From positions 1 through 14,493 of the forward strand of contig CAZHRU010000072.1 of assembly GCA_964535015.1 (NCBI GenBank): 14,493 nt of DNA. The letters are read 5' to 3'. The notes under the pieces were generated by a model. It was not told where the DNA came from and did not search any database. It worked only from the letters and a program-made list of their open reading frames with translations. Below, in pieces: positions 1 through 5,501 of the stretch; within the stretch, counting starts at the first letter, position 1; each line of letters opens with the position of its first letter. Source of the DNA: CAZDUS01 sp964535015. Lineage in GTDB: Bacteria; Verrucomicrobiota; Kiritimatiellia; CAIKKV01; CAITUY01. The translations under genes were made by a program, and so were the position numbers.

Positions 1-116
1 GAGAAGACTTCAGGTGCCGGGGTGTTATTCCTTCTGGGATTTGCATTGTGCCATAGCGATCTCTGTCCTGCGGTTGGCAAGGGTGATGTGGGCAAGGGTG
101 ATATGGTGTATTCATA

Positions 117-145
117 TTGACGCACAATTTGAGAAGACATAGGCT
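117..145 (+). promoter_or_regulatory. possible sigma-70 promoter of the histidine kinase gene
   Basis: A TTGACG box at 117-122 (5 of 6 to the -35 consensus) is followed after 17 nt by TAGGCT at 140-145, which keeps the first, second and last bases of the -10 consensus. It would give a short leader before the ATG at 169. The -10 is weak. The rest of 1-168 holds no gene that I can support; it has a 15-bp direct repeat at 76-90 and 91-105 (14 of 15 identical). Confidence 0.3.
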
Positions 146-168
146 CCATAGCGCTGGTTGGTTAACGC

Positions 169-2889
169 ATGAAAGACTTTGCCTCGCCAACAATCGTTCA
201 AGAAATGCGGAACACGTCGTCATATCGCGGACAGACCACCACCCGCCGGAAATCCAAGCGTATCCCATCGGTTGTTCACGCAGCCCCTGCCACCCAACCC
301 CCGACCCCACTCGTAAGGCAGTTGGAACACAAACTTGCACTCGAACAGTTGCTCGCCACGGCATCCACCTGGCTCGCGAATGTGACAAGCACAGACCTGG
401 ATGCGGCCGTGAACCAGGTGCTGGCCGATGCGGGCCGCTTTATCGGTGTGGATCGCAGTTACCTGTTTCATGTCGACGACAATCTTACCGTGGCCGACAA
501 TACAAACGAATGGTGCGCCCCGGGCATTCACTCCCAGATCGCTGAACTCCGAAATATCCCCGCCGGCGGGTTCCGCTGGATGCGGCAACAGTTGTGCAAT
601 GGCGAGCCGCTGTGCCTCCCGCGCGTTGCGGACCTTCCTTCGGATGCGGTGGCGGAACGACAGCTCATGGAACAGGGCAAGGTCCGATCCGCCATTCTCG
701 TGCCCGTCCGGCATAGCGGCAAACTGGTCGGATTCATCGGCTGTGATGCAGTCCGGCAAGAGCGCCATTGGACCGACGCCGATGTCCGCCTGCTGCGGCT
801 TTTGGGGGAGGTCGTCGCTGACGCCATGACTCGCTGCCGGACCGATGAGGCCCTGCGCGATATGGCCCAGGAATGGCAGAGCACCTTCGATAGTGTATCC
901 GATGCGGTATGGTTGCTAGATGTCGATCAACGCATCCTTCGCTCCAACAAGTCCGCCGAAACCTTGTTCGGTAAGCCCGTTCACGAAATGCTGGGGCGTC
1001 ACTGCTGGGAAATCGTCCACGGCACCGATCAGCCAATTCCGGAGTGCCCCGTTGTTCGCATGAAGCGCAGCCGGCAACGGGAGTCCATGGAATTGGCCAT
1101 CAACGGCCGCTGGTATCAGGTGACGGCGGATCCGATGCTGGCCCAGAATGGCGAACTGCTCGGTGTGGTGCATATCGTTAGCGACATCACCGAGCGGAAA
1201 CGGACCGAGGAGGCCCTGCGCCGTTTGACAACCGAACTGGAGCGGAGGGTTGACGAGCGAACGGCGGCGTTGAAGGAAAGCATGGCCCGGCTGGAGACCC
1301 TGAGGGAGGTCGTCAGCCGCGGCCCGGTCGTCCTCTTTCTCTGGCGGGTCGCTCCAGGCGAGTGGCCTGTCGAAATGGTATCGGACAACGTGGCTGCCGT
1401 GCTGGGTTACACGGCCGAGGATTTCATGAGCGGCAGGGTGTCGTGGCCGGGCATCACCCACCCGGAGGACGAGCGACGGCTGGAGGCCGAGGTTGGCCAT
1501 TACCTTGAACATGATATTCCGGAGTGGAGTCAGGAGTACCGCGTGACAACCCGATCGGGGGCCCTGTGCTGGATCCAGGACTGGAACCGCCCCATCAAGG
1601 ATGCCCGTGGAACCGTCACCCATATCCAAGGCATTCTCGTGGATGTCACGGTGCGCAAGCAGGCGGAACTCGCGGTAACTCGCAACAATCGTACCCTGCG
1701 CGTGCTGGCACAGTGCAACCAGGCGTTGGTTCGAGCGACGAGCGAACAGGCATTGCTGGATGACCTTTGCCGGATCATTGTTGAGGCGGGCGGCTATCGG
1801 GCGGCCTGGATCGGCTATGCCGAACACAATCCGCGGAAGTCGGTACGGTTGGCTGCACACGCGGGTTTCACCGGGGAACGGTTCCCCCACGTGCACTCAC
1901 CGGGAACCGGGGCCAAGTCCGACGACTGCCCCGTCCGCAAGGCGATCCGCACCTGCAAACCATCCGTTTGTCGGGATACTTCCAAGACCCCGATACCGGC
2001 GGCATGTAGACGCGACATCTTGAAACGCGGCTGCGCATCGGCGCTGGCCATGCCCCTGCTGACGCCGGAAACTTGTTTGGGCGCGCTGGTCGTCTATGCG
2101 ACCGCGTCTGACGCGTTCGAGGATGCCGAGGTCGCGTTGTTCCAGCAGTTGGCCAACGACCTTTCGGTCGGCATCATGGCGCTCCGGGGCCGCGAGCAGC
2201 GCAGGGAATTGGAGCGTCGGGTGCTCGACATCGCCGAACGGGAGCAACGGCGGCTAGGACAGGACCTGCACGACGGCGTCCTTCAATCCATCGTCGCCAC
2301 CGGCTACCTGATCTGTGCGGCTCGGGATACACTCGCCCACGAGTTTCCGGCAGTAGCCGCCAAGTTGGAACAGGGCCAACGATTAGTCAACAAGGCCGTG
2401 CAGCAGGCCCGCGAGCTGGCAAAGGGACTCTTCCCGTCGGAGATACAGTGGGGCGGACTTGAGGATGCCTTGAAAGAACTAGCCAGGCAAACCGAGGATG
2501 CGTTCGGCATTGCCTGCCGTTTCAAGGGCCAAAGGAACGCCGAACCGATGGACAGCACCTTGGCAAGCCACGTCTATCGCATCGCACAGGAGGCGGTGAG
2601 CAACGCCGCCAAACACAGCAAGACCCGGACAATTCAGATCCGGCTGTCGTGTGACCGTGGACGTCTGGCGCTGATCGTGCGGGATTCAGGGATTGGCTTC
2701 ACCAAGCCGGCGGGGACATCGACCGGGATGGGCCAGCGGATCATGCAATACCGGGCAGACATCATCGGCGCCGTCTTGAGCATCGACAGTCACAGGAGCA
2801 AAGGCACCACTGTCACTTGCGTGCTCCCTCCCGCCGCCACACGCAGCAAGGCCAAAACGCCAGCGCGCAGCCCGGCTAGCAATGCGTGA
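169..2889 (+). CDS. soluble GAF/PAS multi-domain sensor histidine kinase (HisKA_3, NarL-class)
   Basis: This is a 906-residue histidine kinase with no membrane segment, so it should sense a cytoplasmic signal. Domains in order: a Thr/Arg-rich leader (1-45); GAF (about 50-220); PAS (about 235-345) ending in the usual DITERKR linker; a coiled coil (about 345-385); a second PAS of the PAS_3 type (about 386-500); a second GAF (about 505-670); HisKA_3 with phospho-acceptor His701 in QDLHDGVLQ; and a HATPase_c domain with N-box residues around E808-N812, G1 box DSGIGF (839-844) and a Gly-rich G2 around 853-857. The first PAS carries C279, H284 and C293, a variant seen in many PAS domains. HisKA_3 kinases usually pair with LuxR/NarL-type regulators, and none lies in this window. 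ATG 169 lacks a clear Shine-Dalgarno; ATG 205 is an alternative. The gene is richer in C than its neighbours. The signal is unknown. Confidence 0.93.
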   Translation: MKDFASPTIVQEMRNTSSYRGQTTTRRKSKRIPSVVHAAPATQPPTPLVRQLEHKLALEQLLATASTWLANVTSTDLDAAVNQVLADAGRFIGVDRSYLFHVDDNLTVADNTNEWCAPGIHSQIAELRNIPAGGFRWMRQQLCNGEPLCLPRVADLPSDAVAERQLMEQGKVRSAILVPVRHSGKLVGFIGCDAVRQERHWTDADVRLLRLLGEVVADAMTRCRTDEALRDMAQEWQSTFDSVSDAVWLLDVDQRILRSNKSAETLFGKPVHEMLGRHCWEIVHGTDQPIPECPVVRMKRSRQRESMELAINGRWYQVTADPMLAQNGELLGVVHIVSDITERKRTEEALRRLTTELERRVDERTAALKESMARLETLREVVSRGPVVLFLWRVAPGEWPVEMVSDNVAAVLGYTAEDFMSGRVSWPGITHPEDERRLEAEVGHYLEHDIPEWSQEYRVTTRSGALCWIQDWNRPIKDARGTVTHIQGILVDVTVRKQAELAVTRNNRTLRVLAQCNQALVRATSEQALLDDLCRIIVEAGGYRAAWIGYAEHNPRKSVRLAAHAGFTGERFPHVHSPGTGAKSDDCPVRKAIRTCKPSVCRDTSKTPIPAACRRDILKRGCASALAMPLLTPETCLGALVVYATASDAFEDAEVALFQQLANDLSVGIMALRGREQRRELERRVLDIAEREQRRLGQDLHDGVLQSIVATGYLICAARDTLAHEFPAVAAKLEQGQRLVNKAVQQARELAKGLFPSEIQWGGLEDALKELARQTEDAFGIACRFKGQRNAEPMDSTLASHVYRIAQEAVSNAAKHSKTRTIQIRLSCDRGRLALIVRDSGIGFTKPAGTSTGMGQRIMQYRADIIGAVLSIDSHRSKGTTVTCVLPPAATRSKAKTPARSPASNA

Positions 2890-3000
2890 TCATGCTCAGG
2901 TAGAGCCGGCGCGTATCCCTGCCAACATAGCCCGATTGCCCTCGTTTCGAATATCATGAATACGCTCTGCGCCCTGAGGGGATGCCTTGTCGAGCCTGAA

Positions 3001-3028
3001 TTTGGTGAATTGCGGGACGTTCACCAAA
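3001..3028. other. inverted repeat 3' of the kinase gene
   Basis: A perfect 9-bp inverted repeat, tttggtgaa (3001-3009) and ttcaccaaa (3020-3028), has a 10-nt loop. It overlaps the T tract of the minus-strand terminator. On the + strand it is followed by A residues, not T, so it is not a standard intrinsic terminator for the kinase gene. It might protect the 3' end of the kinase message. The stretch 2890-3000 shows nothing else. Confidence 0.4.
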
Positions 3029-3073
3029 AAAAGGGAGCGGTGCCCGCGACTATTCTTTCGCCCAGCACCGCTC
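3026..3073 (-). terminator. intrinsic terminator of the minus-strand small RNA
   Basis: Read on the minus strand, gagcggtgc (3073-3065) pairs perfectly with gcaccgctc (3043-3035), with three more G-C pairs inside the loop (3061-3059 with 3048-3046). Two C residues follow and then seven T residues (3032-3026). This is a textbook Rho-independent terminator for leftward transcription. Rightward, the same stem is followed only by ttctcg, so it is weak for the kinase gene. Confidence 0.75.
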
Positions 3074-3187
3074 TTCTCGCCGGGGAGAGTTCTGCCTGCT
3101 TTGCCTTTTCTTCGGGGTCAGTCTATCAGGTTCTTTCTGTTGGCCGGAAGCCGGCCTTGGCCTAACTGCACCCCGTTCTCTCCCCAC
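3026..3187 (-). ncRNA. candidate structured small RNA, about 160 nt, family not recognised
   Basis: A strong leftward promoter (3194-3222) and a T7 terminator (3026-3073) bracket about 160 nt with no convincing gene. The predicted transcript folds well by eye. A closing helix joins GGGGAGAG (3185-3178) to CTCTCCCC (3089-3082). Inside it, CGGGGT (3175-3170) pairs with ACCCCG (3118-3113), CAGT (3168-3165) with ACTG (3122-3119), and AGG (3163-3161) with CCT (3130-3128). The apex is GGCCGG-CTT-CCGGCC (3156-3142). A purine-rich, mostly unpaired strand (3112-3090) and the terminator hairpin follow. I do not recognise 6S, tmRNA, SRP, RNase P or a known riboswitch. The only sizeable reading frame, a possible leaderless GTG at 3187 with its stop at 3050, would give a very basic 45-residue peptide and is probably chance. 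The RNA is convergent with the kinase gene and divergent from the ECF sigma gene. What is seen is the promoter, terminator and helices; that it is an RNA gene is inference. Confidence 0.6.
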
Positions 3188-3193
3188 GGCGAC

Positions 3194-3222
3194 ATTATAC
3201 TGCCGGGCCTCGTTGCTGTCCA
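3194..3222 (-). promoter_or_regulatory. near-consensus sigma-70 promoter, leftward
   Basis: On the minus strand TGGACA (3222-3217) matches the -35 consensus at 5 of 6 positions. Exactly 17 nt later comes a perfect TATAAT (3199-3194). The expected start of transcription is near 3187-3185, which coincides with the 5' strand of the closing helix of the candidate small RNA. It is the best promoter sequence I see in the window. Confidence 0.7.
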
Positions 3223-3363
3223 TGGAACCGATCAAGTTTTTGGTGGGCTTCCGACCGTTGCCTGAGGGCGCAGGGGATGGTGTTGCCGGGCTTGACGCCG
3301 TCGCGTGTCCGTGGCAGAAGTAGAGAGGGGGCGGGGTGATTGTCAGGTTGATTGGGGGTGGCC

Positions 3364-3936
3364 GTGCCGGAACAGAATAACGATTGGTCTCTTGTCGCAC
3401 AGGTCAAGGAGGGTGACGAGAGGGCGTTTGATGTGATCATGGAGCGATACAAGCGTCCCGTGATGGGGTTTGTCTATCGCATGACCGGCGATGCTGTGGA
3501 AGCGGAGGATGTGGCGCAGGACGTGTTTATCCGGGCCTATCAGGCGATCCGGAAACCGGGGTTTCATCAGGCCACGGCGCAGTTTTCGTCTTGGCTTTTC
3601 CAGGTGGCCCGGCATGCGGCATTGGACTACCAGCGGAAGAAGCGACGGCACCCGGCGCTGTCTCTTGCTGTCATGGAGGACGGCGGAAACACCGTGGCGA
3701 GTCCGGGGAAGACGGCGCGGGAGCAGGTGGCGGATAACGAGGTTGGTGAATTCGTCGCCTCTGCCGTTGCCCGCTTGCCGGAAGACCAGAGAACGGCGAT
3801 CATTCTTTCGGAGTATGAGGGGTTTTCGGATGTCGAGATCAGCGATGTCCTGAAGTGTACGCAGAAATCGGTCGAGGCGCGTTTGTATCGTGCCCGGCGG
3901 TTCCTGAGGAAGGTGCTGGTTCGCCATCTAGGTTAG
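3364..3936 (+). CDS. ECF-family RNA polymerase sigma factor
   Basis: This 190-residue protein has the two-domain ECF layout. Sigma region 2 spans about 18-95, including EAEDVAQDVFIRAY (46-59) and the DNA-melting/-10 helix around SSWLFQVARHAALDYQRKKRR. Sigma region 4 spans about 130-183, with a helix-turn-helix (FSDVEISDVLKCTQKSVEARL) that reads the -35 element. I chose GTG 3364 because gggggtgg sits just upstream; in-frame TTG 3352 and GTG 3358 are alternatives. Downstream lie a membrane anti-sigma candidate and a CnrX-like sensor, so its likely role is like CnrH, driving metal-efflux genes on release. A short intrinsic terminator follows the gene. I cannot identify its target promoter. Confidence 0.92.
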   Translation: MPEQNNDWSLVAQVKEGDERAFDVIMERYKRPVMGFVYRMTGDAVEAEDVAQDVFIRAYQAIRKPGFHQATAQFSSWLFQVARHAALDYQRKKRRHPALSLAVMEDGGNTVASPGKTAREQVADNEVGEFVASAVARLPEDQRTAIILSEYEGFSDVEISDVLKCTQKSVEARLYRARRFLRKVLVRHLG

Positions 3937-3951
3937 GAGTCTTTGGGGAAG

Positions 3952-3972
3952 CGGCGCATCGCCGACTTTTTT
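3952..3972 (+). terminator. intrinsic terminator after the ECF sigma gene
   Basis: A 5-bp GC stem, cggcg (3952-3956) with cgccg (3960-3964) across a 3-nt loop, is followed by ac and six T residues (3967-3972). It lies 16 nt after the sigma stop codon. The stem is short, so termination may be partial. If it works, the anti-sigma and sensor genes need their own promoter. Confidence 0.5.
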
Positions 3973-4030
3973 GCAGATAGTGGCCTGTTAGGTCTTGCAA
4001 GGGGAAGTTCCGGCGAAAATCAAGCGGGGG

Positions 4031-4055
4031 GCGGCATTCGAAAGAATGCCGCTAC
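4031..4055 (-). repeat. REP-like palindrome 1 (inverted orientation, CTAC flank)
   Basis: A perfect 9-bp stem, gcggcattc (4031-4039) with gaatgccgc (4044-4052), is closed by a GAAA loop. The flanking CTAC (4052-4055) overlaps the last base of the stem. Read on the minus strand it is GTAG followed by a palindrome, the layout of REP elements mobilised by RAYT transposases. It is inverted relative to a second copy at 4150-4173. Confidence 0.6.
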
Positions 4056-4136
4056 GGGGAGAGGAATTGATGGGCATGCTGTTACGGGGAGAGGAATTGA
4101 TGGGCATGCTGTTACGGGGGGGGATTGGGGGGGAAT
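4051..4136 (+). repeat. 30-bp tandem repeat, about 2.6 copies, between the two REP-like palindromes
   Basis: Units at 4051-4080 and 4081-4110 differ at a single base (gctacgggg against gttacgggg at the start). A third, degenerate G-rich copy runs from 4111 to about 4136. Each unit starts with the CTACGGGG-like flank of the first palindrome, so the array may have grown from the REP edge. The frame through it is open, but this is a translation of the repeat and not a gene. Confidence 0.75.
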
Positions 4137-4149
4137 GAAGACTTTTCCC

Positions 4150-4173
4150 GTAGCGGAATCCGTTAGGATTCCG
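4150..4173 (+). repeat. REP-like palindrome 2 (GTAG flank)
   Basis: GTAG (4150-4153) is followed by an 8-bp stem, cggaatcc (4154-4161) with ggattccg (4166-4173), and a GTTA loop. Its flank cccgtagcgg (4147-4156) is the exact reverse complement of 4049-4058 in the first palindrome. The stems differ from copy 1 by paired changes that keep base pairing. Together the two make a BIME-like unit upstream of the anti-sigma candidate. The rest of 4174-4249 shows no convincing promoter. Confidence 0.6.
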
Positions 4174-4249
4174 ATGTCCGTGACCCGCGGCACTATTCTG
4201 CGAGGGATTTTCCGGGTTCCGGCGTTCTACAGTGTGGAGGGAGATTAGT

Positions 4250-4579
4250 ATGACAGCAAAACGACAGCAAGACGAGCACTTGGGTGCTTTGCTCAGGGAG
4301 TGGAAGGCCGTGGAACCGGGGGTCGGGTTTGAGGCGGCGGTATGGCGGCGATTACGGGAGGCGGAAGAGCAACCCGTGGGTGCTGTTGTGTCCGGGTGGC
4401 GGAACCCGGCGTCGGCATGGATCAATGTGGCGGCCGCGGCGGCGGCGGTGGTCATTGCCATGGGGGTGGCCTTTGCTGTGCCGAGGGCACAGGAGGATCG
4501 GCATGTCGGCGGACCGTTGTTGCATCGGCACACCTTGGTTGGTGCGTATCTTTCCGTGACGATAGGAGGCTCCCGATGA
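4250..4579 (+). CDS. small single-pass membrane protein, candidate anti-sigma factor (CnrY-like role)
   Basis: This is a 109-residue protein. Residues 1-45 are a soluble amphipathic segment (LGALLREWKAVEP, then FEAAVWRRLREAE), resembling the N-terminal sigma-binding region of small anti-sigma factors. One membrane segment follows (about 57-77, Ala/Val-rich), then a short tail of about 30 residues with His at 85, 92 and 94. The start ATG 4250 has ggagg at 4236-4240. The gene follows the ECF sigma gene and overlaps the CnrX-like sensor gene by 4 nt (ATGA), the arrangement expected for a CnrY equivalent. There is no zinc-binding anti-sigma motif. The function is inferred from size, topology and position, since small anti-sigma proteins diverge too fast for a motif call. 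Confidence 0.65.
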   Translation: MTAKRQQDEHLGALLREWKAVEPGVGFEAAVWRRLREAEEQPVGAVVSGWRNPASAWINVAAAAAAVVIAMGVAFAVPRAQEDRHVGGPLLHRHTLVGAYLSVTIGGSR

Positions 4580-5055
4580 ACCGTCAATGGGCACTTCCGC
4601 TGGTTGTTGCCGTTGTGGCGGGACTGGTGGCGTACGGGGTCACTACGCGCGTCATCCGGGGGGATGGGGGCGATCCGCTTGACCGGCTCCAGGATGTAGG
4701 GTTGCTGACCCGGGAGTTGGGACTCAGTTCCGCGCAGGCCAGAGAAATCAAGGCGTTGCAGGTGGGGCTTGGTGAGAAGCTGAACGATTGTTGTGCCCGT
4801 CATTGCGGGGCTCGTGCGCGTCTGGCGCAGGCGTTGATTTCCGAGACGAACGGCAACGGGACGGCGGACGTCATCCTGGCGGAGATGTGTCAGGCGTATG
4901 AGCAAAGTGAGCGGGCCGCGATGGATCAGATTCGGAAGGTGCGTGCCATATTAAATGAGGAGCAGAGGAAACGGTTTGATGCCATGATCACGGCGTGCAT
5001 GTGTTCGTCGTGCGGCACGGGGGCGGGGTGTGGGGGGATGGGGGAGGGGGAGTGA
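4576..5055 (+). CDS. Cys-rich periplasmic heavy-metal sensor, CnrX/Metal_resist-like
   Basis: This 159-residue protein has an N-terminal membrane anchor or uncleaved signal (about 6-26) and a helical periplasmic domain with the CnrX/ZraP-type pattern: a first helix with LGLSSAQAREIKALQ, and a last helical pair ending ILNEEQRKRFDAMI (126-139). It is rich in possible metal ligands: C72, C73, H76 and C77 in one helix, C105 in the next, and a Cys-rich tail with C141, C143, C146 and C152. The CnrX family generally uses His/Glu/Met ligands, so the thiol set would suit Cu(I) or another soft metal. ATG 4576 has aggagg 7 nt upstream and overlaps the preceding stop. It likely senses periplasmic metal and signals to the anti-sigma candidate. 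It could instead be a metal-binding periplasmic chaperone. Confidence 0.75.
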   Translation: MNRQWALPLVVAVVAGLVAYGVTTRVIRGDGGDPLDRLQDVGLLTRELGLSSAQAREIKALQVGLGEKLNDCCARHCGARARLAQALISETNGNGTADVILAEMCQAYEQSERAAMDQIRKVRAILNEEQRKRFDAMITACMCSSCGTGAGCGGMGEGE

Positions 5056-5093
5056 ATGGTGAATAGTGAATAGTGAGTGGTGAATAGTAAAGA
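5052..5093 (+). repeat. degenerate GTGAATN heptanucleotide tandem repeat
   Basis: Six consecutive 7-nt units start at 5052, 5059, 5066, 5073, 5080 and 5087 (gtgaatg, gtgaata, gtgaata, gtgagtg, gtgaata, gtaaaga). The array begins inside the stop codon of the sensor gene and fills the gap before the YHS gene. A related three-unit array lies at 14292-14312. Confidence 0.8.
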
Positions 5094-5108
5094 GAAAGGG
5101 TGAAGACA

Positions 5109-5399
5109 ATGAAGACGATGGCAATGATGGTGGGAGCGGTGTTGCTGATGGGAATTGGGGTGACCTTGGCGGGGGACGCCCCGAAGGAAGCGGCGGCAGT
5201 CAAGAAGCAGACGGTTTGCCCGATTATGGGGGGGGCGATCAACCCCAAGATCTATGTGGATGCCGAAGGGAAGCGGGTCTACTTCTGTTGTGGCGGATGC
5301 CCGGCGGCCTTCAAGAAGGATCCGGCGAAGTATATCAAGGCGATGGAGGCGGAAGGGATCACCTTGGACAAGGCCGAGGCGGCGAAACCGAAGCCGTGA
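5109..5399 (+). CDS. small exported YHS/TRASH-type metal-binding protein
   Basis: This 96-residue protein has a hydrophobic N-terminal signal or anchor (about 5-22, ending near TLAGD) and one YHS-like domain: CPIMG (37-41), INPKIYVD, then YFCCGGC (58-64) and an FKKDPAKYI helix. The three-Cys pattern C37, C60/C61 and C64 fits binding of a soft metal such as Cu. Such proteins often accompany copper export systems; CusF is absent here, so this may serve as the periplasmic metal carrier for the pump (inference). ATG 5109 has aaaggg 8 nt upstream; GTG 5100 is an in-frame alternative. A strong intrinsic terminator starts 12 nt after the stop. Confidence 0.82.
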   Translation: MKTMAMMVGAVLLMGIGVTLAGDAPKEAAAVKKQTVCPIMGGAINPKIYVDAEGKRVYFCCGGCPAAFKKDPAKYIKAMEAEGITLDKAEAAKPKP

Positions 5400-5410
5400 T
5401 GATGAAGTTG

Positions 5411-5446
5411 ACGCAGCAGCCGCCGTTCCGGCGGTTGCTGTGTTTT
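5411..5446 (+). terminator. intrinsic terminator between the YHS gene and the efflux pump genes
   Basis: A 14-bp stem with two G-T wobbles joins 5411-5424 (acgcagcagccgcc) to 5430-5443 (ggcggttgctgtgt) across a gttcc loop. The stem end runs into four T residues (5443-5446). It lies 12 nt after the YHS stop and 56 nt before the pump. The U tract is short, so read-through is possible, and it may act as an attenuator that lowers pump expression relative to the sensor genes. Confidence 0.65.
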
Positions 5447-5501
5447 GGACTGCGTTTGTCGGGATGGCGAACGGCAGTTCGAAGCGATATGAGGGCCTGT
5501 T

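Noticed and set aside
117..545. + strand frame of 142 codons at the left edge
   Set aside because: It is an alternate frame over the start of the histidine kinase gene, which has the conserved domains.
3224..3260. ECF-type GGAACC -35 element upstream of the sigma gene (autoregulation)
   Set aside because: GGAACC is at 3224-3229, but no matching -10 element lies at the expected 16-17 nt spacing.
3050..3400. Minus-strand reading frame of 116 codons across the sigma gene start and the gap
   Set aside because: It has no recognisable domain, runs through the promoter and terminator of the candidate small RNA, and its composition follows the DNA. The RNA explanation fits better.
4051..4136. CRISPR array
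   Set aside because: The 30-bp units are directly adjacent with no spacers, and no cas genes are present.
3943..4248. + strand reading frame of 101 codons after the sigma gene
   Set aside because: It is a translation of the terminator, the 30-bp tandem repeat and the REP palindromes, with no ribosome binding site and no protein-like pattern.
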